DNA from: Caulobacter sp.
Lineage (GTDB): Bacteria > Pseudomonadota > Alphaproteobacteria > Caulobacterales > Caulobacteraceae
DNA: 61,740 nucleotides
Reading direction: 5' to 3'
Assembly: GCA_030678995.1 (NCBI GenBank)
Contig: JAUXTQ010000041.1
Span: 1-61,740 of the forward strand
Below the pieces are notes generated by a model, which was not told where the DNA came from, did not search any database, and saw nothing but the letters and a program-made list of their open reading frames with translations. Numbering within the stretch: the stretch's first letter is position 1; each line of letters starts with the position of its first letter. Of this stretch, positions 18,861-26,635 are shown one piece after another. The translations under genes and the position numbers were made by a program.

Positions 18861-18939
18861 GGTCGCGTCCCCTCGGGTCGTTGTTGTGATGTGGCGCTTT
18901 CCATAGCCGGGCGAAGGCCGCGCGTCATCGGTTAGCAAA

Positions 18940-19084
18940 CCTCCCTCCCCTTTATGCGGAGGGTGGTCCCGAAGGGACCGGGTGGGGGAGTCGGATGTCG
19001 TGCGCGATGCGTCCGGGTCGCGGTCTGCTTCCCCACCCGGCCGGCCTTCGGCCGTCCACCCTCCCCATGAAGGGGAGGGAGGAG
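18940..19084. repeat. Long inverted repeat (dispersed intergenic element)
   Basis: The left arm (about 18940-18992, CCTCCCTCCCCTTTATGCGG...GGGTGGGGGA) and right arm (about 19029-19084, TTCCCCACCCGG...AGGGGAGGGAGG) are near-perfect reverse complements. Each contains an inner hairpin around CCCGAAGGG or CCGGCCTTCGGCCG. About 36 bp separate them. It lies between the hydratase gene start and the ABC importer leader. It has no coding frame and looks like a non-autonomous REP or MITE-like element. Confidence 0.7.
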
Positions 19085-19215
19085 GTCGGATGACTTTCTG
19101 TGGATAACGCCGGTCTCTTCCCGTCCTGCCGGTTCCGGCCATCGCCCACCCTGCGTCCACAGGTTCTCCACCGGCTCTTCCCGAACCGCCCACACAGGCC
19201 GGACTCAGGCTTGTT

Positions 19216-19503
19216 GCGCGTCCGGCGGGCTGGTCGCACAGTCGGGAGGTCGAGAGGAAACGCGGCGCGGCGAGACGGGAAACCGGAAGGCCTAGCGAGC
19301 GGGACGCTCCAGGATCAAGGGCCGAAGGGAGACCTTCGGAAACCGGCCCGGGAGCGGATCATTGAAGACCGGGCGCAAGTCCGGACCCCCGGTGATCCAC
19401 GACCTCCAGACCGCAGCGACCGCAAGGAAGCTGGGTGAGAGGGCGATGCGGCCGGGCAACCGGAAGCACCGTCCTCTTGCTCGTTTGGGGCTCCGGCTCG
19501 CGC
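19216..19503 (+). ncRNA. Candidate structured RNA, unassigned family (possible leader of the ABC importer)
   Basis: About 290 nt with many mutually compatible helices. Closing stem: 19216-19220 with 19499-19503, 19222-19225 with 19493-19496, and 19226-19230 with 19479-19483. Internal: 19297-19301 with 19305-19309 extended by CCT/AGG; CCGAAGG-GAGA-CCTTCGG at 19322-19339; GGATCA/TGATCC (19356-19361 with 19393-19398) enclosing CCGGGC-GCAA-GTCCGG (19369-19384); and 19438-19445 with 19470-19477 leading to CCGG-GCAA-CCGG (19452-19463). Three hairpins have GNRA loops on the plus strand only, which sets the strand. The domain ends 85 nt before the next start codon. I found no match to rnpB, tmRNA, SRP RNA, TPP or cobalamin signatures. 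Confidence 0.5.
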
Positions 19504-19587
19504 TCGCGCAAAGAACATCGATCTTCATCCCTTGGCGCCCAATCCGGGCCGCCCTACCCTCGCCGGGCTGTAGCCGGGGATTTCGCG

Positions 19588-20589
19588 ATGACCACTCGCC
19601 GCCAGATGATGGCCGCCTCGCTGGCGGTGCTCGCCGCCGCCTGCTCGCCCAAATCCGAAAGCAAGGCCCCCGGAGGCCGCAAGGCGATCCGCTTCGCCAC
19701 CGACTGGCGCGCCCAGGGCGAGCACGGCGGCTTCTACCAGGCCCTGGCGTCAGGCGAGTACGCCAAACGCGGGCTGGACGTGACCATCATGCAGGGCGGC
19801 CCCAGCGTGAACGTGCCCCAGCTGCTGGCCGCCGAGGCGATCGAGCTGGGCATGGGCTCCAACAGCTTCATCCCGCTGAACATGGCGGACAAACAGGTGC
19901 CGGTTAAGGCGGTGGCGGCCTTCTTCCAGAAGGACCCGCAGGTGCTGATCGCCCACCCGGGCACGGGCGTGGCGAAGATCGCCGACATGAAGGGCCGGCC
20001 GATCCTGCTGGCCGATGCCTCCAAGACCGCCTTCTGGGTCTGGCTGAAGGCCAGGTACGGTTTCACCGACGCCCAGGTCCGCACCTACAATTATAGCCTG
20101 GCGCCCTTCCTCAACGACAAACGGGCGATCGTGCAGGGTTACCTTTCCAGCGAGCCCTACCAGATCGAAAAAGCGGGCGGCTTCAAGCCCGAGGTCTTCC
20201 TGCTCGCCGACGAGGGCTACCCCAGCTACGCGACCATGGTCCTCGCACACGACAAGCTGATCGCCGCTGAGCCCGACACCGTCCGCGCCTTCATCGAGGC
20301 CAGCGCGGCGGGCTGGAAAACCTATCTGCACGGCGATCCGGCGGCGGCCGACGCCCTGATCCTCAAGGACAATCCGGAAATGACCGCTGCCCTGCTGGCC
20401 AACGCCCGCGAGCAGATGCGCAAATACGGCATCGTCGAGTCGGGCGACGCGCTGACGAGCGGCATCGGCGTCATGACCGACGCGCGCTGGGCCGAGTTCT
20501 TCCGCGTGACCTCCGGGCAGGGCGTCTATCCGAAGGACATGGACTACCATCGGGCCTTCACCCTCGATTTCGTGAAGCCGAAGGCGTGA
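19588..20589 (+). CDS. ABC transporter substrate-binding protein (NMT1/SsuA/ThiY-like)
   Basis: A 333-aa periplasmic binding protein of the family that carries nitrate, sulfonate, taurine or thiamin-precursor ligands. The N-terminus MTTRRQMMAASLAVLAAAC is a lipoprotein or Tat-like signal with lipobox LAAAC. IRFATDWRAQGEHGGFYQAL and GLDVTIMQGGP are typical of the NMT1/THI5-like fold. The start at 19588 has GGGGA 8 nt upstream. The ligand is unknown; the WRAQGEHGG-FYQA segment recalls pyrimidine-precursor binders. First gene of the importer operon. Confidence 0.88.
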   Translation: MTTRRQMMAASLAVLAAACSPKSESKAPGGRKAIRFATDWRAQGEHGGFYQALASGEYAKRGLDVTIMQGGPSVNVPQLLAAEAIELGMGSNSFIPLNMADKQVPVKAVAAFFQKDPQVLIAHPGTGVAKIADMKGRPILLADASKTAFWVWLKARYGFTDAQVRTYNYSLAPFLNDKRAIVQGYLSSEPYQIEKAGGFKPEVFLLADEGYPSYATMVLAHDKLIAAEPDTVRAFIEASAAGWKTYLHGDPAAADALILKDNPEMTAALLANAREQMRKYGIVESGDALTSGIGVMTDARWAEFFRVTSGQGVYPKDMDYHRAFTLDFVKPKA

Positions 20590-20608
20590 CCGCGACGACG
20601 ACGCCCCA

Positions 20609-21349
20609 ATGATCGCGGCCCTTCAGTCGGTCGAGGTCGACTACCGCGGGAAGCGGTGTCTGGGGCCGTTTGACCTGTCGCTGGCCGAGGGCGAGGTCGT
20701 GGCCCTGGTCGGGCCGTCCGGCTGCGGCAAGTCCACCGCCATGCGGCTGCTGGCCGGGCTCGAACAGCCCAGCGGGGGGTCGGTGGATCGCGCGGCGGGC
20801 CGTGGCGAGACCTCGCTGGTCTTCCAGGCCCCGACCCTGGCCCCCTGGATGAGCGCCCAGGCCAACGTCGCCCTGCCGCTGGAGCTGGCGGGGGTCGATC
20901 GCCGGGAGGCCCGCCGGCAGGCGTGCGAGGCCCTGGACCGCGTCGGACTGGCCGCGGCCGCCGACAGCCGCCCGGCGCAGCTGTCCGGCGGCATGGCCAT
21001 GCGCGTGTCCCTCGCCCGCGCCCTGGTCACCCGGCCGCGCCTGCTGCTGCTGGACGAGCCGTTCGCCGCCCTGGACGAGATCACCCGCCGCAACCTGGCC
21101 GATGATCTTCTGGCCCTGTGGTCGGAGCTGCGGCCGGCGATCCTGTTCGTGACCCATAACGTCGAGGAGGCCGTCTACATGGCCTCGCGGGTGGTGGTGA
21201 TGAGTTCCGGCCCTGGCCGGCTTGCCGGCGAGACCGCCATCGACGGTCCGATGCCCCGCACCCATGGCTTTCGCACCACCGAAGCCTTCCGCCGCACCGC
21301 CGAGGCGACTTCCGATCTGCTGGCCAAAGGTATGGAGCAGGCGGCGTGA
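20609..21349 (+). CDS. ABC transporter ATP-binding protein (SsuB/TauB/ThiZ-like)
   Basis: The ATPase subunit of the importer, 246 aa. The Walker A motif is GPSGCGKSTAM (residues about 36-46), the Q-loop is VFQAPTLAPW, the signature is LSGGMAMRVSLARAL, and Walker B is LLLLDEPFAALDE followed by the switch His in FVTHNVEEAVYMASRV. The EEAVYMASR segment is typical of the nitrate/sulfonate/taurine subfamily. It lies 19 bp after the binding-protein gene and overlaps the permease gene by 4 nt. Confidence 0.92.
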   Translation: MIAALQSVEVDYRGKRCLGPFDLSLAEGEVVALVGPSGCGKSTAMRLLAGLEQPSGGSVDRAAGRGETSLVFQAPTLAPWMSAQANVALPLELAGVDRREARRQACEALDRVGLAAAADSRPAQLSGGMAMRVSLARALVTRPRLLLLDEPFAALDEITRRNLADDLLALWSELRPAILFVTHNVEEAVYMASRVVVMSSGPGRLAGETAIDGPMPRTHGFRTTEAFRRTAEATSDLLAKGMEQAA

Positions 21350-22113
21350 AGATCCTGACCGCCATTGCCGCGCCGGTGGTCTTCATTGGCCTGCTGCTGG
21401 CGATCTGGGAAGCGGCCTGCCGCCTGCTTGAGGTGCCCAGCTATTTCCTGCCGGCGCCGTCGGCGATCGCCAAGGCATTGGTGGAGAACCTGCCGCTGCT
21501 GGCGCAGTCCGGCTGGAACACCCTGGCCACGGCCCTGTGGGCCCTGCTGACCGCCAGCATCCTGGCCAGCCTGCTGGCCCTCGCCGCCGGCTTGAGCGGC
21601 CTGGTCGAGCGGGCCATCCAGCCGGTGGTGGTGACGCTGCAGGTGACCCCGGTCATCGCCATCGCCCCGCTGGTGACCATCTGGGCCGGGCTGGACCATC
21701 CGGAACGGGCGGTGATCGGCCTGGCCGCGGTGGTGGCCTTCTTCCCGATCTTCTCGGGCGCCCTGACCGGCCTGAAGTCGGTGGACCCGGACCTGGAGCG
21801 GCTGTTCAACCTCTATGGCGCGACCCGCTGGCAGAAGCTCACCCGCCTGCGGCTGCCGACGGCGGTTCCTTTCCTACTGGAGGGACACAAGGTCGCGGCG
21901 GGCCTGGCCGTCGTCGGGGCGGTGGTGGCCGAGTTCGGCGCCGGCTCCGGCGGCTCCCAGGGCCTGGCCTGGCGCATTCTCGAGGCCAGCAACCGCCTGC
22001 AGACGGCCAAGGCCTTCGCCGCCCTGTTCGTACTGGCGGTGATGGGCGCCGGCCTCTACGCCATCCTGCAGATCGCCGAGCGTCGGGCGCTGGCCTGGTG
22101 GCGCGGCCGTTAG
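21346..22113 (+). CDS. ABC transporter permease (SsuC/TauC/ThiX-like)
   Basis: The membrane subunit, 255 aa with about six transmembrane segments. The BPD_transp_1 region contains the ATPase-contact loop around residues 140-185 (LFNLYGATRWQKLTRLRLPTA). PSYFLPAPSAIAKAL near the N-terminus is typical of the SsuC/TauC group. The GTG start at 21346 overlaps the ATPase TGA as GTGA. Confidence 0.92.
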   Translation: MKILTAIAAPVVFIGLLLAIWEAACRLLEVPSYFLPAPSAIAKALVENLPLLAQSGWNTLATALWALLTASILASLLALAAGLSGLVERAIQPVVVTLQVTPVIAIAPLVTIWAGLDHPERAVIGLAAVVAFFPIFSGALTGLKSVDPDLERLFNLYGATRWQKLTRLRLPTAVPFLLEGHKVAAGLAVVGAVVAEFGAGSGGSQGLAWRILEASNRLQTAKAFAALFVLAVMGAGLYAILQIAERRALAWWRGR

Positions 22114-22170
22114 GCGCGGATTAAGCCGCGTCGGCTAGGACTGGACCGGTAATTCCCGGCCGGAAGTTCC

Positions 22171-22848
22171 ATGCGTCTTCTCCTCGCCATCGCCGTTCTC
22201 GCGTCGAGCGCCGTCTGCGCCCAGGCGGCCGAGGACCGTTATGGCCCCTCGCGTGTCGGCCCGGCCGCCGGCGGGATCGCCGCGCAACCCTACGCCGGCC
22301 CGACCCTGATCTGGCCCGGCAAGGCCGCGCCGACACCGCCACGGACCGCCCCGACGGGGCCTGCCGGGCGTCCCGAGTTGCTGGCCGGTGGCCTCTATCG
22401 CCCTGGCGCCGCGCCCCAGGCGGCGACGCCCCAGCCCCGGCCGGCGGCCTATGGACCGCCCGTATCCGCGCCCCAATCCCTCTACGACCGTCCCGCGCCG
22501 CAGGCGGCCACCCTGCCCCCGCCGCCGTCCTCGCCGCCCGCTCCGGGCGGACTCTACGGCGGGACCGGGCCGCGCTTCTATTCGCTGCATCGCCCCTATG
22601 GGGAGACGCCTGATCCGATTCCGGCTCCGCCGCCGGGCGACGGCATGGCTTACCGCCCCGAAGCCAGCATCGCCGGTCCGGTGGCGCTCAGCGGCGTCGG
22701 CGACGGCATTCGCCTCAATGACGAGGACGACGGCGGCATGGCCGGGGTCGGGGCCGCCGACGAGGCCGAGGAAGCCGAACGCGCGGCCAGGCGCGACGCC
22801 GATCGGGCCGCCGTGCGCCGCGCCGCCGCCGCCGGAGGCGGTCAATGA
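22171..22848 (+). CDS. Hypothetical secreted proline-rich protein
   Basis: A 225-aa protein with a Sec signal peptide (MRLLLAIAVLASSAVCAQAAE). The mature part is low complexity and rich in Pro, Ala and Gly (residues about 25-170), then an acidic patch (LNDEDDGGM) and a charged Glu/Ala/Arg tail. I recognise no domain. Its stop overlaps the start of the DUF2336 gene by 4 nt, so the two are likely co-expressed. Confidence 0.7.
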   Translation: MRLLLAIAVLASSAVCAQAAEDRYGPSRVGPAAGGIAAQPYAGPTLIWPGKAAPTPPRTAPTGPAGRPELLAGGLYRPGAAPQAATPQPRPAAYGPPVSAPQSLYDRPAPQAATLPPPPSSPPAPGGLYGGTGPRFYSLHRPYGETPDPIPAPPPGDGMAYRPEASIAGPVALSGVGDGIRLNDEDDGGMAGVGAADEAEEAERAARRDADRAAVRRAAAAGGGQ

Positions 22849-23951
22849 TCGCCGACGCCGCGGCCGGAAGCCGCCTGCATGACCTGATCGCGCTGGCCCG
22901 CGAGCCTGACAGCGCCCGGCGCCGGGAACTGCTGCGCGGCGTCACTGATCTGTTCTTTTCCGGCGACCGCCACGGCGCCGGCGAGATGGCCCTGTTCGAC
23001 GACGTGCTGGGCCAGCTGGCCGGGGAGATGGAGGTCGCCGTCCGCGCCGAGCTGGCCGAACGGATGACCCAGGGCGCCGGCGCGCCCGTCCGGCTGATGC
23101 GCTCCCTGGCCGCCGACGAAATCGAGGTCGCGCGGCCCGTCCTGCAGCACTCCTACGCCCTCAGCGACGATGACCTGCTCAACGTTGCCCGCACCCACGG
23201 CCAGGACCACCTGCGCGCCATCTCGCAGCGCCATTCGGTGTCCGCCGCCGTGTCCGACGCCATCGTCGCGCGAGGCGACGACGACACCCTGGGCCTGCTG
23301 CTGCGCAACGAGGGCGCCGAGCTGTCCCGCCAGGCGCATGAACGGGTGGTCGATCGGGCCGTCAGCAATCCGGGCCTGCACGAGGCGGTCGTGACCCGCC
23401 AGTCGTTGCCCGCCGACCTGCTCAACGAGATGTATTTCGTCGTCGAGGCCCAACTTCGCGACCGCATCCTGGCCCGTAACGCCGCCATCGACCCGGCCGA
23501 GCTGGAGGCCGCCCTGGCCGCCGGCCGCAAGCGGGTGGCCCTGAGCGACGGCGCCCTGCCCGCCGACTATGCCGAGGCCGAAAAGGCCGTGCGCGTGATG
23601 AAGGCCAAGGGCGAGATCAGTCCGCGCACCCTGGCGGCGATGCTGCGCAATCGTGAGACGACCAAGTTCCTCGTCGCCCTGGCCGAGCTGGCGGACATCG
23701 ACTTCGGCGCCGCCCGCCGGATCCTTGAGCGCAAGGAGCTCGACGCCCTGGCCATCGTCTGCAAGGCGGCGGACTTCGACCGCAGCCTGTTCCTGACCTT
23801 CACAGTGCTGATCCTCGACCGCGACGACGATGCCATGGGCCGGGCCAAGGCGCACGGCGACCTCTACAGCGCCCTGCCGCGGGACGCCGCCCTGCGGACC
23901 ATCCGCTTCTGGCGTATGCGCCGCTCGACAGGGGATGTGGCGGCGGCTTAG
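22845..23951 (+). CDS. DUF2336 domain protein (copy 1)
   Basis: A 368-aa mostly helical protein. The DUF2336 pattern is a series of short helical repeats such as VRAELAERMTQGAGAPVRLMRSLA, VARPVLQHSYALSDDDLLNVAR and HLRAISQRHSVSAAVSDAIVARGDD. The family is common in alphaproteobacteria and its role is not established. The stop overlaps the convergent TonB-C gene by 4 nt. A second, longer member is at 38189-39433. Confidence 0.85.
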   Translation: MIADAAAGSRLHDLIALAREPDSARRRELLRGVTDLFFSGDRHGAGEMALFDDVLGQLAGEMEVAVRAELAERMTQGAGAPVRLMRSLAADEIEVARPVLQHSYALSDDDLLNVARTHGQDHLRAISQRHSVSAAVSDAIVARGDDDTLGLLLRNEGAELSRQAHERVVDRAVSNPGLHEAVVTRQSLPADLLNEMYFVVEAQLRDRILARNAAIDPAELEAALAAGRKRVALSDGALPADYAEAEKAVRVMKAKGEISPRTLAAMLRNRETTKFLVALAELADIDFGAARRILERKELDALAIVCKAADFDRSLFLTFTVLILDRDDDAMGRAKAHGDLYSALPRDAALRTIRFWRMRRSTGDVAAA

Positions 23952-24313
23952 TCGCGAGAAGGAGGAGGGTTCCAGATCAGGGGAACCCGGACATTACCTT
24001 CGACGGATTTGCCGCTGCCATACGTCGGCGCCCATCTAAAGTGAGGGGCCATCTTCAGCGCTGCAGCGCCAAACCCCAAGCCGGGAGGCGTTTCCTCTGC
24101 CACTGTGCAGGCGGCCAACCTGCCGTCCGCCGTGAGACGGCAGGCAATGACGACGCGCCCGCGAACACCATCGCGAAGGGCGCGGCTGGGATAGGCATCG
24201 ACCATGTCCTGCGCCGAAGGATGGGCCAGCAGCCTCGGAACGCCATCGATAACCGGAGTCGATGACGCGGGACTGTCAGCCAGAAGCGCGAGCATCAGCA
24301 AGAGGACAAACAT
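23948..24313 (-). CDS. Small secreted TonB C-terminal-like protein (copy A)
   Basis: A 121-aa protein with a signal peptide (MFVLLLMLALLADS). Residues about 45-118 resemble the TonB C-terminal fold: YPSRALRDGVRGRVVIACRLTADGRLAACTVAEETPPGLGFGAAALKMAPHFRW. The pattern V-x-x-x-C-x-(L/V)-x-x-x-G-x-L-x-x-C is typical. It lacks the cytoplasmic and proline-rich parts of a true TonB, so it cannot span the periplasm. The ATG at 24313 has GGAGG 6 nt upstream. It is a paralogue of the next gene. Confidence 0.8.
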   Translation of the reverse strand: MFVLLLMLALLADSPASSTPVIDGVPRLLAHPSAQDMVDAYPSRALRDGVRGRVVIACRLTADGRLAACTVAEETPPGLGFGAAALKMAPHFRWAPTYGSGKSVEGNVRVPLIWNPPPSRD

Positions 24314-24359
24314 CTGCAACCTCCGGTCGCCGAGACTTTACCAGACCCGGCGCGCGCGC

Positions 24360-24713
24360 CTACTCCGGCGTGTTCTTCCAGACGATCGGGATCTGGACCG
24401 TGCGGCCGGCGACCGGGCGGCCGTCGAGGTCGACCTCGGGCATTCTGAAGATCGGGGCCAGGGCCAGCGCCGCCGGGCCGTAGCCGAGCCCGGGCGGATC
24501 TTCGGAACGGATCGAACAGGCCTCGAGCCCTCCCGCCGCGGTGATCCGGCAGACCATCAGGATGTGGACCTCGGCGGGCGGCCGTTCCAGCTGTGGCGTG
24601 ACCCGACCGATGTCTTCGGCGGTCGGAGTCCGGAGCCACGCCGGCCGGGTGACCATCGGCGCCTCAACGACGGTGGAACTCGCGAGCAGCAGCGTGGTCA
24701 GCAGCAAAATCAT
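24360..24713 (-). CDS. Small secreted TonB C-terminal-like protein (copy B)
   Basis: A 117-aa protein of the same design as its neighbour: signal peptide (MILLLTTLLLASSTVVEA), then a TonB-C-like domain with VHILMVCRITAAGGLEACSIRSE and PPGLGYGPAALALAPIFRM. The two proteins share the CRxTAxGxLxAC and PPGLGxGxAALxxAPxFR blocks, which points to tandem duplication. It lies 10 bp downstream of the TPR-like gene and is probably in the same operon. Confidence 0.78.
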   Translation of the reverse strand: MILLLTTLLLASSTVVEAPMVTRPAWLRTPTAEDIGRVTPQLERPPAEVHILMVCRITAAGGLEACSIRSEDPPGLGYGPAALALAPIFRMPEVDLDGRPVAGRTVQIPIVWKNTPE

Positions 24714-24723
24714 CAGGATTGCC

Positions 24724-26082
24724 CTAGGCCGGAGCGCCCCGCGTCCGCAACCGCTCCAGCGCCTGATGGGCCATGTCGGTCAGGGTGCGCATGCCCTCCT
24801 CGGCGAAGACGTCCATCGCCGTCGCCAGGGCCACCGAGGCCGCCTTCAGACCGCCCTCGTCCTTGCCGGTGATGTCGGCGCGGGTCTCGTAGAGGCGGGC
24901 GAGGTTCATCTGGGCCACGGCCCAGGCTACCGGCTCGGCGCCGGGCTTGAGACGGCACAGTTCGGTCTTCAGGGCCGCCACGGCCACGTCCAGCACCGCG
25001 AGATCGCCGGTCAGCTCGGCCTGGCGGCCCAGCGCCATGGCGCGGCTGCCGGCGGCCTGGGCGCGCAGGGCCAGCGCCGGCTGCTCCTTGAGGATCAGGT
25101 CGGCGCGGTCGAAACAGGTCACCGCCTGTTCGAACGCGCGCGGGTTGTCGCTGACTTCGCCCAGGGTGATCAGGGCCTGGCCGAGGCCGGCCTGGATGCG
25201 GGCCCAGTCCAGCGGGCTGTGGTCGCGGGCCACCTGTTCCAGGGCGGAGGCCAACGCGTCCACCCCGTCAGCGGCCGCGCCGACATCGCCGGTCAGTTCG
25301 GCCAACAGAGCCTGGGCCGCGCCCTGCGTCGCCCGGGCCCGGGCCCAGGTCAGGGGCTCGATGGCCGGGTCGAGGCCGGCGACGGCCGCCGCGGCCTCCC
25401 GCAGGCCATGGTCGATGAGGTCCTTCTCGCGCAGGGACGCGCCGGCCAGGGCCAGCAGGTCGGCCCGCACCAGGCGGTGCTCGGCGGCCATCAGCTTCGC
25501 AGCCGGGCTGGCCCGGCCTGCCGCGGTCAGCGCCGCCAGCGGCGCCTCGAACCGCGCGGCGATGGCGGAAAGATTGTCGCCGGAATCCAGGGCTGCCCGC
25601 CCCCGCACGCCGGCCAGCGCCGCGCTGGCCATTGCCGCGCCGACACCGGACGCGCCCGCCGCTTCGCCCAGCACCCGTTCGGCCGCCGCGACCAGGCCTT
25701 CGTCGCCGAACAGTTCGGCTCCCAGCAGGGCGCAGAGCCCCTGTTCGGCCTTGGCCCGGGCGACGCCGGAAGCCTTGCCGGCCTCGCGGAAGGTCTTCGC
25801 CGCGGCTTCGGCGCTGGAGGCGGCCTTGCGCAAGGCTGTTGCTTCGCCCGAGCGACGGGCCACCTCGCGCCAGGCGACAGCGGCTTCCAGCAGTCGGATC
25901 CCGCGATCCCTGTTGCCCAGCCGCCCGGCGGCCACGTCGGCGCCCCGCGCCTCGTTGACCAGCAGGCGGAGATCCAGGAGCTCCAGCAGCGTGGAATCGC
26001 CGCCCGTCAGCCCGTCGCGATAAACGCTGGCGATGGGCTCGCCTCCCAATAGTCGGCGCAACTCACGACCGAACTCAAACAT
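24724..26082 (-). CDS. TPR-like helical repeat protein
   Basis: A 452-aa Ala-rich, nearly all-helical protein. Segments such as PLDWARIQAGLGQALITLGEVSDNPRAFEQAVTCFDRADLILKE and PVAWAVAQMNLARLYETRADITG match the TPR variant found in many alphaproteobacteria. There is no signal peptide or enzymatic motif, so a scaffold role is likely. A perfect CtrA box lies about 90 bp upstream of the start at 26082, suggesting cell-cycle control. Confidence 0.7.
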   Translation of the reverse strand: MFEFGRELRRLLGGEPIASVYRDGLTGGDSTLLELLDLRLLVNEARGADVAAGRLGNRDRGIRLLEAAVAWREVARRSGEATALRKAASSAEAAAKTFREAGKASGVARAKAEQGLCALLGAELFGDEGLVAAAERVLGEAAGASGVGAAMASAALAGVRGRAALDSGDNLSAIAARFEAPLAALTAAGRASPAAKLMAAEHRLVRADLLALAGASLREKDLIDHGLREAAAAVAGLDPAIEPLTWARARATQGAAQALLAELTGDVGAAADGVDALASALEQVARDHSPLDWARIQAGLGQALITLGEVSDNPRAFEQAVTCFDRADLILKEQPALALRAQAAGSRAMALGRQAELTGDLAVLDVAVAALKTELCRLKPGAEPVAWAVAQMNLARLYETRADITGKDEGGLKAASVALATAMDVFAEEGMRTLTDMAHQALERLRTRGAPA

Positions 26083-26171
26083 GCGGCGCCTGCTCCCCGG
26101 CGAAATCCGTCCCGACCCGGAACAACCGGGCGACGGACCTCAGGGAAGGAGCAAAGCCCGGTCCTAAGCCG

Positions 26172-26186
26172 TTAACAAGCCATTAA
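26172..26186. promoter_or_regulatory. Perfect CtrA binding box (TTAA-N7-TTAA)
   Basis: TTAACAAGCCATTAA has the exact TTAA-N7-TTAA spacing of the CtrA consensus, and another GTTAAC follows at 26200-26205. The region (26083-26213) is non-coding and relatively AT-rich. It is placed to control the TPR-like/TonB-C operon that starts at 26082. Confidence 0.6.
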
Positions 26187-26213
26187 CTTTGCCAGTATGG
26201 TTAACGCAGCGCC

Positions 26214-26549
26214 TTAACCGCTGGTGGGCGGGGTGGCCTTCAGACAGCCGGCCAGGTCAGCCCAGGCGTCAGCATCATCGTCCTCCAGCAGGGCCTTGTA
26301 GGCGTCGCGGGCCCTGTCCTGGTCAGCCTGGGCCGCGGAAGCCGAGAGGCCGTTGGCCCGCGCTGCCTCCATGGCCGCCAGCGACCAGTACATCGCCGAG
26401 TCGAACGCCTTGGCGGTCTCGGGGCCCTCCCCGAACCTCGACGCCGCCTGGGTGACGCCGGCGCAGTTCAGGGCGGCGTCATAGGCCGGCAGCGGCTTGT
26501 CGCCCGCGGCGAGCATGGTCAGGGCGAGGGATAGATGAACAAGCGGCAT
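26214..26549 (-). CDS. Hypothetical small secreted protein
   Basis: A 111-aa protein. The ATG at 26549 gives a signal peptide (MPLVHLSLALTMLAAGD) followed by a helical mature part with two Cys (LNCAGVTQAAS and DLAGCLKATPP) that could form a disulfide. A longer frame upstream has no signal sequence and is less likely. No family is recognised. Confidence 0.6.
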   Translation of the reverse strand: MPLVHLSLALTMLAAGDKPLPAYDAALNCAGVTQAASRFGEGPETAKAFDSAMYWSLAAMEAARANGLSASAAQADQDRARDAYKALLEDDDADAWADLAGCLKATPPTSG

Positions 26550-26635
26550 GCGGATCTCCAGTCGGGACGCCCATCCCAGCCATGGCCAACGCGGGCCCTC
26601 AACCGACGACAACCTGCAGGCGCGTTGGCGGCCCC

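Noticed and set aside
19099..19107. Perfect DnaA box (TTATCCACA on the minus strand) as a replication origin
   Set aside because: It is a single box. There is no cluster, no AT-rich unwinding region, and none of the usual origin neighbours.
19216..19503. tmRNA, SRP RNA, TPP or cobalamin riboswitch
   Set aside because: No tag-coding frame, T-arm, SRP GGAAG tetraloop domain, TPP CUGAGA core or B12 box could be found in this region.
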